A DNA stretch of 42,621 nucleotides from UMGS1519 sp963621885 (GCA_963621885.1 CAVFFT010000052.1:1-42621), one strand, 5' to 3'; shown: positions 23,249 to 32,232, numbered from the stretch's first letter. The notes: generated by a model from the letters alone, not told the origin. Made by a program: numbers and translations.

Positions 23249-24517
23249 ATGTACGATACGGGAGCGACGGCGTTCATGCTTGTGGCCACCATGTTGGTGT
23301 TCCTCATGACGCCCGCCTTGGCAATATTCTATGGAGGTCTTTCGCGGCGAAAGAATGTGGTCAACACCATTCTGATGTCGTTCGCGGTCATCGGAATCGT
23401 AGGAGCGACCTGGTTCCTCATCGGATGGTCGATCGCCTACGGCGGTGACGGATCGAATCCGATCATCGGCGGTTTTGATCAGCTTGGTCTGCTGGGAACG
23501 ACGAGCGAGATGCTCGCGACGCAATCGGGAGACGGTTCGAGCACCTATCCGAGCATCGTTAACATCGGCTTCCAAGCCGCATTCGCGATGATCACGATGG
23601 CCATCATCACCGGTTCTCTGGCTGGCCGTATGAAGTTCCCCGCGTTTGTCGCTTTCATCGCCATTTGGAGCATTGTTGTGTACGCGCCGCTTGCCCACAT
23701 GGTTTGGGGTGGCGACGGCAGCCTCATTGGCGACATGGTTGGTGCGCTTGACTTCGCAGGAGGCGACGTTGTCCACATCTCGAGTGGCGTTGCTGGCCTG
23801 ACCTTGTGCATCCTTTTGGGTCGCCGCAAGGGAGCGGGTCTGGTGAACTATCGCGCCCACAACATTCCCTTTGTTGCCCTTGGCGCTGGTCTTCTGTGGT
23901 TCGGCTGGTTCGGTTTCAATGGCGCCTCCGCATTCGCGGCGGACGGCATTGCGGCTCTCGCCCTGCTGAACACCATCATCGCGCCTTGCGCGGCAATGCT
24001 TTCCTGGATGATTGTTGAAGCGATTCGCGTGAAGAAGCCCACCCTTGTTGGCGCCGCTTCTGGCGTGGTTGCCGGCCTGGTCGTGATTACCCCGGCTGCT
24101 GGTTTCGTGGAGCCCTGGGCGGCCTTCGTGATGGGCCTCATCGTTTCCCCGGTGTGCTACTTCGCGATTTCGTTCTGCAAGAAACGCCTGGGTTACGACG
24201 ACGCGCTTGACGCTTTCGGCCTGCACGGCGTTGGCGGTGTCGTTGGCGGCATCCTTACCGGTATCTTCTGCGTGCCGGAGCTTTCCTGGACCGACTTTGG
24301 CGGACTCCTTTACACCGGCGATCCCACCCTGCTGGGTGCGCAAATTCTCGGCATCGTCATTACCCTGGTGTTCGTCATCGTTCTGACCGTTATCATCGGT
24401 CTCATCGTGAAGGCGATCTTCGGCGGCCTGAGGGTTTCGCCTGAGGAAGAAGCCGCTGGTCTCGATATCCAAGAACACGGCGAGAGCGCGTATCCTGCCT
24501 TTGTCGGACTTGACTAG
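23249..24517 (+). CDS. amt: Ammonium transporter Amt
   Basis: 422 residues with eleven membrane segments. It conducts ammonium into the cell. Family landmarks include FYGGLSRRKNVVNT near the start, the twin pore histidines in GGDVVHISSGVAGL and in GLHGVGGVVGG, and HMVWGGDG. There is no N-terminal signal peptide of the proteobacterial type. The ATG at 23249 follows AAGGAGG at 7 nt; a TTG two codons earlier is too close. The gene is paired with glnK 59 bp downstream, the standard arrangement in which the PII protein blocks the channel under nitrogen sufficiency. Confidence 0.96.
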   Translation: MYDTGATAFMLVATMLVFLMTPALAIFYGGLSRRKNVVNTILMSFAVIGIVGATWFLIGWSIAYGGDGSNPIIGGFDQLGLLGTTSEMLATQSGDGSSTYPSIVNIGFQAAFAMITMAIITGSLAGRMKFPAFVAFIAIWSIVVYAPLAHMVWGGDGSLIGDMVGALDFAGGDVVHISSGVAGLTLCILLGRRKGAGLVNYRAHNIPFVALGAGLLWFGWFGFNGASAFAADGIAALALLNTIIAPCAAMLSWMIVEAIRVKKPTLVGAASGVVAGLVVITPAAGFVEPWAAFVMGLIVSPVCYFAISFCKKRLGYDDALDAFGLHGVGGVVGGILTGIFCVPELSWTDFGGLLYTGDPTLLGAQILGIVITLVFVIVLTVIIGLIVKAIFGGLRVSPEEEAAGLDIQEHGESAYPAFVGLD

Positions 24518-24576
24518 CACATGCGCATGACGACTGGTATGAGTTTGATCGACTATAAGAAAGAAGGAGGTCTTTC

Positions 24577-24915
24577 ATGAAGAGGATTGCCGCAATCGTG
24601 CGACCTGAAAAGCTTGAGCCACTCAAAGAAGCGCTCTTCTCCGCGAACGTGAATGGCATGACGATATCCCAAGTGAATGGCTGCGGAAATCAGCACGGTT
24701 GGAAAGAGTACTACCGCGGCACCGAGGTTCTGCTGAACATGGTTCCGAAGGTGAAGTTCGAAATCATCTGCGATGATGCTGACACCGACCGACTGGTGAA
24801 TGTCATCTGCGAGGCCGCCCGCACGGGTGAGGTCGGAGACGGAAAGATTTTCGTGACGAATGTCGAGGAGGTCATCCGCATCCGCACCGGCGAAAGCGGA
24901 GACGCCGCGGTCTAG
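24577..24915 (+). CDS. glnK: PII family nitrogen regulatory protein
   Basis: 112 residues, full PII length. It should bind ATP/ADP and 2-oxoglutarate and gate the Amt channel encoded just upstream. Typical features: MKRIAAIVRPEKLEPLKEAL at the start, the T-loop with YYRGTEV, and GDGKIFV for nucleotide binding (about 86-92). The usual uridylylation residue Tyr51 is Val51, while Tyr46 is kept, so covalent control by GlnD-type enzymes is not expected at position 51. ATG follows AAGAAGGAGG. Confidence 0.95.
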   Translation: MKRIAAIVRPEKLEPLKEALFSANVNGMTISQVNGCGNQHGWKEYYRGTEVLLNMVPKVKFEIICDDADTDRLVNVICEAARTGEVGDGKIFVTNVEEVIRIRTGESGDAAV

Positions 24916-24944
24916 CCTTTAAGACATTGGCCTGACGCATTCAA

Positions 24945-24979
24945 GCCTTCCCTGCCAAACCGGCGGGGAAGGCCTTTTT
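24945..24979 (+). terminator. Terminator of amt-glnK
   Basis: GCCTTCCCTGCC pairs with GGCGGGGAAGGC (one G-U), AAACC loop region, followed by a five-T run. Confidence 0.9.
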
Positions 24980-25095
24980 ATTGTCTGCTTTCGGAATCCT
25001 TTGCGCAGCGATTATGAATCGCAAGAGCCGCCCGCTGCGCTCTTGTCAGAAAGGTGCGAAGCGGCGATATTTCCATGCCCGTTTTTTCTGAGGGG

Positions 25096-25128
25096 TGGTA
25101 CAATCATCCGGCCTGTAAAAACGCAGGC
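25096..25128 (+). promoter_or_regulatory. Extended -10 promoter and start of rpsA leader
   Basis: TGGTACAAT (25096-25104) is an extended -10 and no good -35 is needed. The resulting leader is about 145 nt and begins with a small hairpin, GCCTG (25111-25115) with CAGGC (25124-25128). S1 mRNAs are often autoregulated through their leaders. Confidence 0.55.
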
Positions 25129-25255
25129 AGAAAGTATAGGCCCCCGAGACATGCTTGCGTCGCGGCGCGGTGGCGATATTGCCGAGCCGGGAAGCAAAAC
25201 GAAATTGTAAGCAATCATGACGACGGGTCCCTGAGGAGTTTGAAAGGGGTCCATT

Positions 25256-26431
25256 TTGACCGAAATCAAAAACACCGATGTCATCGATTTTGAGGACATC
25301 TCCGCCGATCAGATGAATTCGATGATCGACGGCACGCTTGCGGAGTTCGACGAGGGCGACCTCGTAACCGGCAAGGTCGTGAAAATCGAGCATGACGAGG
25401 TGCTGGTCGACATCGGATTTAAGAGCGAGGGCGTTGTGCCCCTGCGCGAGCTGTCCATCCGCAAGGATGCTGATCCCTCCGACATCGTTGCTCTTGGCGA
25501 CGAGATCGAGGTTTCTGTCCTGCAGAAGGAGGACAAGGACGGCCGTCTCATTCTTTCCAAGAAGCGCGCCGAGTACGAGCGTGCCTGGATTTCCGTCGAA
25601 GAGAAGTTCAAGGCTGGCGAGCCTGTCACCGGCGAGGTCATCGAAGTCGTCAAGGGCGGCCTCATCCTCGACATCGGCCTGCGTGGCTTCCTGCCTGCGT
25701 CCCTCGTTGATCTTCATCGCGTGAAGAACCTCGACATGTACCTCAACACCGAGCTTGAGGCCCGTGTCATCGAGATGGACCGCAACCGCAACAACGTTGT
25801 TCTTTCCCGTCGCGTGATTCTGGAAGAGGGCCGCAAGAACGAGCGCGCCGAGATCCTCTCCAAGCTCTCCAAGGGCATGCGCCTCAAGGGCACCGTCTCC
25901 AGCATCGTCGACTTCGGCGCTTTCGTCGACCTCGGCGGCATCGACGGTCTCGTCCACATCTCCGAGCTCTCCTGGAGCCACGTCAACCATCCGAGCGAAG
26001 TCGTCAAGGTTGGCGACAAGGTCGAGGTTGAGGTTCTTGATGTCGACCTCAAGCGTGAGCGCATCAGCCTCGGTCTCAAGCAGACCACCGAGGATCCGTG
26101 GGTTAAGCTCATCGAGAACTACCCGATCGGCAGCATCGTCGACGGCAAGGTCACCAAGACCGTTCCGTTTGGCGCTTTCGTCGAGCTTGAGAATGGCGTC
26201 GAGGGCCTCGTGCACATCTCCGAGATGTCGCCGCGCCACATCGACACCCCGACGCAGGTTGTTCACACCGGCGACGCGGTGAAGGTGAAGGTCATGGAGG
26301 TCAACCCCGACCGTCGTCGCATCAGCCTGTCCATGAAGGCTGCCGCTGCTGACCTCGGCATCGAGATCGCCGTCGCTGAGCCGCCGGAGGATTTCGTCAA
26401 GCCTGAGCGCAAGCCCCGCGCTGCTGAGTAG
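25256..26431 (+). CDS. rpsA: 30S ribosomal protein S1 (four S1 domains)
   Basis: 391 residues with four S1 RNA-binding domains beginning near residues 35, 120, 205 and 290 (GDLVTGKVVKI, GEPVTGEVIEV, GMRLKGTVSSI, GSIVDGKVTKT). It recruits mRNA to the 30S subunit. The four-domain form is that of Gram-positive and actinobacterial S1, shorter than the six-domain proteobacterial form. Start is TTG at 25256 after GAAAGGGG; no ATG or GTG is better placed and the next residues TEIKNTDVIDFED fit the family. The C-terminal tail is short and basic. Confidence 0.93.
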   Translation: MTEIKNTDVIDFEDISADQMNSMIDGTLAEFDEGDLVTGKVVKIEHDEVLVDIGFKSEGVVPLRELSIRKDADPSDIVALGDEIEVSVLQKEDKDGRLILSKKRAEYERAWISVEEKFKAGEPVTGEVIEVVKGGLILDIGLRGFLPASLVDLHRVKNLDMYLNTELEARVIEMDRNRNNVVLSRRVILEEGRKNERAEILSKLSKGMRLKGTVSSIVDFGAFVDLGGIDGLVHISELSWSHVNHPSEVVKVGDKVEVEVLDVDLKRERISLGLKQTTEDPWVKLIENYPIGSIVDGKVTKTVPFGAFVELENGVEGLVHISEMSPRHIDTPTQVVHTGDAVKVKVMEVNPDRRRISLSMKAAAADLGIEIAVAEPPEDFVKPERKPRAAE

Positions 26432-26493
26432 TCTGGCTGATTAGCCGGAAGGGAAGTGGCGACAAGTCAACTTCCACTCGGTGTTGATTGCTC

Positions 26494-26528
26494 GAAGGGA
26501 ACGTGTCCTGGACGCGTTCCCTTCTTTT
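26494..26528 (+). terminator. Terminator of rpsA
   Basis: GAAGGGAACGTGTCC pairs with the downstream GGACGCGTTCCCTTC (one G-U), followed by TTTTCTTT. Confidence 0.9.
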
Positions 26529-26570
26529 CTTTCGAAGACGTGTCCATTCCGTATGCGCCGACCAAAAAGA

Positions 26571-26599
26571 TTGCGGGAAGCGCCGGTTTGGTCTATAGT
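26571..26599 (+). promoter_or_regulatory. Promoter of tRNA-Gly
   Basis: TTGCGG (26571-26576), 17-nt spacer, TATAGT (26594-26599), 13 nt before the tRNA 5' end. Confidence 0.8.
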
Positions 26600-26612
26600 A
26601 CCTTCTCGCACT

Positions 26613-26686
26613 GCGGGTGTAGTTCAATGGTAGAACCAGAGCCTTCCAAGCTCTTGACGCGGGTTCGATTCCCGTCACCCGCTCCA
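26613..26686 (+). tRNA. tRNA-Gly(TCC)
   Basis: A complete cloverleaf: acceptor GCGGGTG with CACCCGC, D-arm TTCAATGGTAGAA, anticodon loop CTTCCAA with anticodon TCC, T-arm CGGGTTCGATTCCCG, discriminator T and an encoded CCA. 74 nt including CCA. Confidence 0.97.
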
Positions 26687-26691
26687 TGTTT

Positions 26692-26716
26692 ACCCCCGTT
26701 AGGGGGTTCTTTTCTT
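26692..26716 (+). terminator. Terminator of tRNA-Gly
   Basis: ACCCCC-GTTA-GGGGGT stem-loop followed by TCTTTTCTTT. Confidence 0.88.
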
Positions 26717-26747
26717 TCAGGATCACATTTCGGTTGCGTGCGCCGAC

Positions 26748-26920
26748 GGCGCCGCTTTCAGAGCCGATACCCGTGTATTTCTCGAATTCGATGGCGCCGC
26801 TTTCAGGGCCGATACTCGTGTTCTTGGCCCGATTTTCTTTCCTGAACATATGATCTCTACGCGCTAAAGGCATCTCCTTTGGCCTTGCAACTCGTGTTCT
26901 TATCGTATTCGATGTCGCCG
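26748..26920. repeat. 45-bp repeat, two copies plus a third partial copy
   Basis: Copies start at 26748 and 26793 (both GGCGCCGCTTTCAG then RGCCGATACYCGTGT); a partial third copy (CTCGTGTTCTTATCGTATTCG, split by mismatches) is at 26890-26920, after about 50 bp of unrelated sequence. It ends about 45 bp before thyX. This 250-bp gap between tRNA-Gly and thyX contains nothing else I recognise. Confidence 0.8.
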
Positions 26921-26965
26921 TTCTCTCGCGACGCGCTACGATAGCGTGACGACCAAAGGAGACTT

Positions 26966-27646
26966 ATGAATGTAGTGCTGCTGTACCATACGCCGGATCC
27001 CGAGCGCGCCATCGCGACGGCTGCGCGTCTGTGCTACGCCCCGGTGGGCGCGGCGGAACTCATGGAGACCATGTCGGAGGAGCGTCAGAGAAGCGTGCTT
27101 TCCACCATCATGAAGAGCGGCCATTTCTCGACGCTTGAGCACGCGAGCTACACCTTCGCGATCGACGGGGTCTCCCGCGCGTTGACGCATCAGCTCGTGC
27201 GCCATCGTCTCGCGAGCTTCAACCAGCAGAGCCAGCGCTACGTGAAATTCAAGGATGGCGTGTCGGTGGTGACGCCGCATACGGTGGAGGAGAATCCTGA
27301 AGCGCAGGCCATATTCGACGAGGCGGTCGCCGCTGCCGAAGAGGCGTATCAGAAACTGCTGAGCCTGGATATTCCCGCGGAGGACGCCCGCTATCTGCTT
27401 CCCAACGCCTGTGAGAGCAAGATTGTTGTGACGATGAACGTCCGCGAGCTTCTCCATTTCTTCAGCCTGCGCTGCTGCAACCGCGCGCAGTGGGAGATTC
27501 GCGAGCTCGCCCATCAGATGCTCGAGCTTGCGCGCCCGACCGCTCCTTTCATTTTCGCGGATGCCGGTGCGCCTTGCGTGCGCGGCGCCTGCCCTGAAGG
27601 CAAAATGAGCTGCGGAAACCCCTATCCTTGCGTCGAGCGGAAATGA
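26966..27646 (+). CDS. thyX: FAD-dependent thymidylate synthase ThyX
   Basis: 226 residues. The defining ThyX motif is present as RHRLASFNQQSQR (79-91). It methylates dUMP to dTMP using methylenetetrahydrofolate, FAD and NADPH. ATG follows AAAGGAG. The C-terminus has five cysteines in CVRGACPEGKMSCGNPYPC, which resembles the short Cys-rich tails of many clostridial and actinobacterial ThyX proteins. The DUF1385 gene follows 10 bp later and is probably cotranscribed. The thymidylate kinase gene tmk lies 5 kb downstream. Confidence 0.96.
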   Translation: MNVVLLYHTPDPERAIATAARLCYAPVGAAELMETMSEERQRSVLSTIMKSGHFSTLEHASYTFAIDGVSRALTHQLVRHRLASFNQQSQRYVKFKDGVSVVTPHTVEENPEAQAIFDEAVAAAEEAYQKLLSLDIPAEDARYLLPNACESKIVVTMNVRELLHFFSLRCCNRAQWEIRELAHQMLELARPTAPFIFADAGAPCVRGACPEGKMSCGNPYPCVERK

Positions 27647-27656
27647 GCTTCGCGTG

Positions 27657-28667
27657 ATGGGAAGAAAGTCGGAGACCGCGCGCGCCTTCTCTGAGGATGG
27701 CGCGCTGAAGACCCACGTTGGTGGTCAGGCGCTGATCGAGGGCGTCATGATGCGCGGCCGCTACAACTGGGCGGCGGCAATTCGCGAGCCGAGCGGCGAA
27801 ATCTATCTCGAAGAGCATGACCTCGCAAGCGGCAAGAAGCGCAACAGCTGGCTCTATTGGCCGGTCGTGCGTGGCTGTACCGCGTTTGTGGAGTCGCTCG
27901 TTCTCGGTTTCAAGGCGCTTTCCATCGCGGCGGAACATGCGTTCAATGAAGAGCCTAACGAAGAGACGGGCGAAGAGGGCTTCGAATTCGGTGGCGGCGC
28001 AATGGCTGCGTCGATGGTGCTTGGCCTGCTTCTCGGCGTCTTCCTCTTCATTATGGCTCCCGCGGTGATCACGAATCTTCTCGTGGGAGAGTACGACGAC
28101 AAGACGCTCCTCTGGAATGTCGTCGACGGCCTGCTGCGCATTGCCATTTTCATCTTCTACATCTGGCTTATCGGTCGGATGGAGGACATTTCGCGCATGT
28201 TTGAATACCACGGCGCCGAGCACAAGACCATCCATTGCTATGAGCACGGCCTGCCGCTCACGCCCGAGAATGCGCGAAGTTTCCCGCGCCTGCATGTGCG
28301 CTGCGGGACGGCCTTCCTTATCATGGTGATGATCATCGCGATCTTCGTTTACGCGGTCACGCCCATCAACGCGCTCATCGACCTCTGGGGCGTCCACGAC
28401 AGCATTCCCAAGCTCATTCTGGTCATGATCGTGCGTGTGATCCTCATGCCGGTCATTGCGGGCTTTTCGTACGAGGTGACCGTGAAATGGGCAGGCACGC
28501 ATCCAGAGAACCCCGTCGTGAAGGTTGTGCTGTGGCCGGGCTTGCAGATGCAGCGCCTGACGACGCACGAGCCCGACGACTCCCAGCTTGAATGCGCGAT
28601 AGCCGCGATGAAGTGCGTTCTCGAACGCGAAGAGCGGGAAGCGCACGCGGCTGATTCTTTAAGCTGA
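27657..28667 (+). CDS. DUF1385 family polytopic membrane protein
   Basis: 336 residues. The N-terminal signature VGGQALIEGVMMRGRYNWA and the later EYHGAEHKTIHCYEHG identify the DUF1385 (YqhQ-like) family, conserved in Firmicutes and Actinobacteria. Four or five hydrophobic segments lie between residues 115 and 290. The biochemical role is not established; the histidine- and glutamate-rich loop between membrane segments could bind metal, which is inference. Start ATG 27657 or the GTG just before it; both have weak ribosome sites, suggesting coupling to thyX, whose stop is 10 bp upstream. Confidence 0.85.
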   Translation: MGRKSETARAFSEDGALKTHVGGQALIEGVMMRGRYNWAAAIREPSGEIYLEEHDLASGKKRNSWLYWPVVRGCTAFVESLVLGFKALSIAAEHAFNEEPNEETGEEGFEFGGGAMAASMVLGLLLGVFLFIMAPAVITNLLVGEYDDKTLLWNVVDGLLRIAIFIFYIWLIGRMEDISRMFEYHGAEHKTIHCYEHGLPLTPENARSFPRLHVRCGTAFLIMVMIIAIFVYAVTPINALIDLWGVHDSIPKLILVMIVRVILMPVIAGFSYEVTVKWAGTHPENPVVKVVLWPGLQMQRLTTHEPDDSQLECAIAAMKCVLEREEREAHAADSLS

Positions 28668-28759
28668 TAACAGAATTCAAGATATGTCGCGCCTTACTGG
28701 CTGCTTTTGGTAATATTCCTGCACATGCCCACACACGTTAATAAAGGAAGGGGCTTCGT

Positions 28760-31306
28760 GTGAAACTTATCGTGACCGAGAAGAACAACGTCGCGCAGAA
28801 TATTGCGAAGATACTCGGCTCAGGCAAGGCCAAGAGCGACAAGGTGTATTCGACCCCGGTGTACCGCTGCGAAATGGACGGGGAAGAGACGACCATCATC
28901 GGCCTGCGCGGCCATATCCTTGAACCCGATTTCGCCACCCGACTCGAATACCGGAAGGGCCGCGGCTGGCGGGGTATAGATTCCGAAGGAAACGCGCTCG
29001 AGGCGCATCTTCCCCAGACGCTGGCAAAACCGCCGTACAAAGCCAAGCGCAAGCCTTTCCTTGCTGACGGCATCGATTTGAAGAGCTGGAAGATGGAGGC
29101 TCTGCCGTATCTGGTTTACGCTCCCATCGAAAAGCTTCCCAAGGAAAAGGACATCATTCGCTCGCTGAAGAACCTTGCGAAGAAGGCGGACAGCGTTGTG
29201 ATCGCGACCGACTTCGACCGCGAAGGCGAGCTTATCGGTATGGACGCGCTGTCGATGATCCGTCAGGCGAACCCCGATATTCCCGCGTACCGCGCCCGTT
29301 ATTCGGCGGTGACCAAGGAGGAGATCTCCCACGCCTTCTCGCATCTCGTCGAGCTTGATTTCAATCTCGCGATGGCAGGCGAATCGCGTCAGGACATCGA
29401 CCTCATCTGGGGTGCCGCGCTGACCCGCTATCTCACGCTTGTAAAGTTTGGCGGCTACGGCAACGTGCGCTCGGCGGGCCGTGTGCAGACGCCGACCCTC
29501 GCGCTGGTCGTCGCCAAGGAACGCGAGCGTCTTGCGTTTGTGCCCGAAGACTACTGGGTTGTTCACGGGCAGTTCAATACCGCCGATTTCGATCTGGATA
29601 TCGTGCATCAGACGCGTCGTTTCAAGACGGAAGCAGCCGCTCAGGCGGTGCTCGACCATGTCGAAGGACACACGAGCGGCGTTGTCGTCGACATCGAGAA
29701 GAAATCCCGTCGCGTTGCACCTCCGGCACCGTTCAATACCACCTCGCTGATGACCGCGGCTTCTGCTGAAGGCATTACGCCCGGCCGTGCGATGCGTTTG
29801 GCCGAGAGCCTGTACATGGACGGCTACATTTCCTATCCGCGTGTCGACAACACGGTCTATCCGGCTTCGCTCGATCTTGCAGAGGTCGTGCGTACGCTTT
29901 CCGGCAATCCGGCCTATCGCCCCTATTGCGAGAAGCTCCTGAAGAAGGGCGAGCTCAAGCCGACGCGTGGCAAGAAGGAAGAGACCGACCATCCGCCCAT
30001 CTATCCGACTGGCATCGCGACGCCCGATACGCTCCCGCCGGCGGAATTCAAGTTGTACAACCTCGTCGCGCGCCGTTTTCTCGCGACGCTTTCCGAAGCG
30101 GCTATCATCGAGGGAACCCGCGTTACCATCGAGGTCGGAGGCGAGCCTTTCGTCGCGACCGGCGATGTCTTGCAGACGCCCGGCTTCCGCGCGATATACC
30201 CGTACGGCAGCAAGAAGGACGAGGAGCTGCCGGCTCTTTCGCAGGGTGAAGAGGTCGCCTTTGCGGGCGCCCGGATGGAGGCGAAGCAGACCGAGCCGCC
30301 GGCACGTTATTCGCAGGGTCGCCTCATTCAGGAGATGGAGAAGGCGGGTCTCGGCACGAAGTCGACGCGCCACAATATCATCGAGCGTCTCTATCAGGTG
30401 AAATACGTGCAGGGCAACCCGATTGAGCCGAGCGCTCTGGGCATGGCGGTCTGCGATGCCCTGGGTTCATTTGCGCCCCATGTCACGAGTCCCGACATGA
30501 CGGCCGACCTCGAAGAGAAGATGAACGCCATCGCTTCGGGCGACAAGCCCAAGGAAGAGGTCGTGAACGTGAGCCGCGCCCTGCTTGCCGAGCAGCTGGC
30601 CGAGCTCATGCCCCATTCCGAAGAGGTGAGTGAGGCGCTTGCGTCGGCGGTCGCGGCTGATGCCTATGTGGGCAAATGCCCGAAGTGCGGCAAGGATCTC
30701 CAATTGCGCGCGAGCCAGAAGACCCGTTCGATGTTCATCGGCTGCGCCGGCTGGCCTGAATGCGATGTCACCTATCCGCTTCCTTCGGGACGCGTTGAAA
30801 GCCAGGAGACGCTGTGTCCGACCTGCGGCATGGCCCAGGTGAAGGTGACGGCTTTCCGGCAGAAGCCGCGCGTGATGTGCATCGACCCGAATTGCCCGAC
30901 GAACCAGGAGCCCGATGTCGACGTGGGATCGTGCCCGGTTTGTGCGGCGGCGGGTCGCGAGGGACGGCTTATCGCCCACAAGAACCCCCGCTCTCTCAAG
31001 CGCTTCATTCGCTGCGAGAACTATGAGGAATGCGAGACGAGCTATCCGCTTCCGCAATATGGCAAGCTCGAGCCGACTGAGGAATCGTGCCCCGATTGCG
31101 GCGCCCCGCTTGTTGTCGTCGTGACGCAGCGCGGGCCGTGGAAGCTCTGCCCGAATTTCAGTTGCCCGGGCAAGGAGCGCAAGGCGGCCGAGAAGGAAGC
31201 CAAGAAGAAAGAGCGCGCAGCGAACAGCAAGGCGGCGGGAAAGTCGACGGGGAAGACGCGGCAGTCACGCGCGAAGAAGACCACAAAGACCACAAAGAAG
31301 GCGTAG
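28760..31306 (+). CDS. topA: Type IA DNA topoisomerase I, archaeal-type core with four zinc ribbons
   Basis: 848 residues. It relaxes negatively supercoiled DNA by cutting one strand. Toprim domain with DFDREGE (151-157); catalytic Tyr359 in YISYPRVDNTVYP; TDHPPIYPTG near 410; GLGTKSTRHNIIERL near 530. The last three match the archaeal TopA subfamily (YPRTDN, HPPIHP, GTKATR) rather than bacterial TopA (YMRTDS, AHEAIRPT, GRPSTYA). Four Cys4 zinc ribbons follow (first cysteines near 640, 686, 725 and 777), then a tail rich in Lys, Thr and Ala similar to the basic tails of actinobacterial TopA. GTG at 28760 follows GGAAGGGG. It is probably the main topoisomerase I, but another copy elsewhere cannot be excluded. 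Confidence 0.93.
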   Translation: MKLIVTEKNNVAQNIAKILGSGKAKSDKVYSTPVYRCEMDGEETTIIGLRGHILEPDFATRLEYRKGRGWRGIDSEGNALEAHLPQTLAKPPYKAKRKPFLADGIDLKSWKMEALPYLVYAPIEKLPKEKDIIRSLKNLAKKADSVVIATDFDREGELIGMDALSMIRQANPDIPAYRARYSAVTKEEISHAFSHLVELDFNLAMAGESRQDIDLIWGAALTRYLTLVKFGGYGNVRSAGRVQTPTLALVVAKERERLAFVPEDYWVVHGQFNTADFDLDIVHQTRRFKTEAAAQAVLDHVEGHTSGVVVDIEKKSRRVAPPAPFNTTSLMTAASAEGITPGRAMRLAESLYMDGYISYPRVDNTVYPASLDLAEVVRTLSGNPAYRPYCEKLLKKGELKPTRGKKEETDHPPIYPTGIATPDTLPPAEFKLYNLVARRFLATLSEAAIIEGTRVTIEVGGEPFVATGDVLQTPGFRAIYPYGSKKDEELPALSQGEEVAFAGARMEAKQTEPPARYSQGRLIQEMEKAGLGTKSTRHNIIERLYQVKYVQGNPIEPSALGMAVCDALGSFAPHVTSPDMTADLEEKMNAIASGDKPKEEVVNVSRALLAEQLAELMPHSEEVSEALASAVAADAYVGKCPKCGKDLQLRASQKTRSMFIGCAGWPECDVTYPLPSGRVESQETLCPTCGMAQVKVTAFRQKPRVMCIDPNCPTNQEPDVDVGSCPVCAAAGREGRLIAHKNPRSLKRFIRCENYEECETSYPLPQYGKLEPTEESCPDCGAPLVVVVTQRGPWKLCPNFSCPGKERKAAEKEAKKKERAANSKAAGKSTGKTRQSRAKKTTKTTKKA

Positions 31307-31339
31307 CTTCCCGCACGTGTGAATTCAGAGGTGCTTGTA

Positions 31340-32182
31340 GTGAAAACGATTACTAAAGAGATGGTCGCCCAGGCGGTCGCCGAAGCCATTCCCGAATTGG
31401 CCTTCGTGTTGCCGCGCGACATTGAAGAGGCGCTTGTACGCGCTGCCGAGACGGAGACGTCTCCCCGCGCATCCGAGGTCCTGAGAATTCTTTGCGAAAA
31501 CGCCCGCATCGCCGCGCGCGATCGGGTTCCCATCTGCCAGGACACGGGAAGCATTTGGGTTTGCCTGGAGGTGGGTCCCGATGTTCTGGTGTCGGGCGAT
31601 GTCTTCGCCGATGTGAACGCGGCGGTTGCCGAAGGCTATATCAAGCACAATCTGCGCAAGTCGATTGTGCGCAACGCGCTCTTCGACCGCACGAATACCG
31701 GTGACAACACGCCCGCTTTTACCGAGTTGCGGACGGTTGATGCGCCAGGCGCGCGTCTTCAGGTGATGCTCAAGGGTGGCGGCTCCGACAACGCGAGCCG
31801 TGTGGTCATGCTCACGCCTGGTCAGGGGCGCGAGGGTATCGTGAATGCGGTACTCGACTGCGTGCGCGAGAAGGCGGCGAACGCGTGCCCTCCGCTTATT
31901 ATCGGCATCGGCATCGGCGCGACCTTCGACAAGGTGGCGGGTCTCGCGAAGCATGCGCTCATGCGCCCGCTCGATGTGCCGAATCCCAATGCGGATGCGG
32001 CCGAGCTTGAGCGTGAGTTGCTTTCCCGCGTGAATGCGCTCGGCGTTGGTGCGGGCGCGCTTGGTGGCGCCACCACCGCGCTTGGTGTGCGTGTCGAAAC
32101 GGCGCCGTGCCATATCGCCGCGCTTCCGCTTGCCATCAACATGGGTTGCTCGGCGATGCGCCGCGCGACAATCGAACTGTAA
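31340..32182 (+). CDS. Class I fumarase/tartrate dehydratase, alpha subunit
   Basis: 280 residues. It carries the three cysteines expected to hold the [4Fe-4S] cluster: RVPICQDTGS (near 68), NACPPLIIGIGIG (near 184) and NMGCSAMRRATIEL at the C-terminus. With the next gene it forms the two-subunit iron-sulphur hydro-lyase that interconverts malate and fumarate (or dehydrates L-tartrate). GTG at 31340 has CAGAGG 8 nt upstream; GTG codons at 31319 and 31331 are in frame but poorly placed. Fumarase is the likelier role, given the lack of tartrate transport or regulatory genes nearby. Confidence 0.92.
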   Translation: MKTITKEMVAQAVAEAIPELAFVLPRDIEEALVRAAETETSPRASEVLRILCENARIAARDRVPICQDTGSIWVCLEVGPDVLVSGDVFADVNAAVAEGYIKHNLRKSIVRNALFDRTNTGDNTPAFTELRTVDAPGARLQVMLKGGGSDNASRVVMLTPGQGREGIVNAVLDCVREKAANACPPLIIGIGIGATFDKVAGLAKHALMRPLDVPNPNADAAELERELLSRVNALGVGAGALGGATTALGVRVETAPCHIAALPLAINMGCSAMRRATIEL

Positions 32183-32232
32183 GATGTGCCGGCCGTCTAC
32201 AGGCCCGGAATGCTGAGAAGGATAGACTGAAA

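Noticed and set aside
26397..26873. Minus-strand 158-codon frame containing VTGIEPASRAWKA
   Set aside because: It is antisense to tRNA-Gly; the peptide is the well-known artefact from translating a tRNA's opposite strand. It also overlaps the rpsA end and has no ribosome site.
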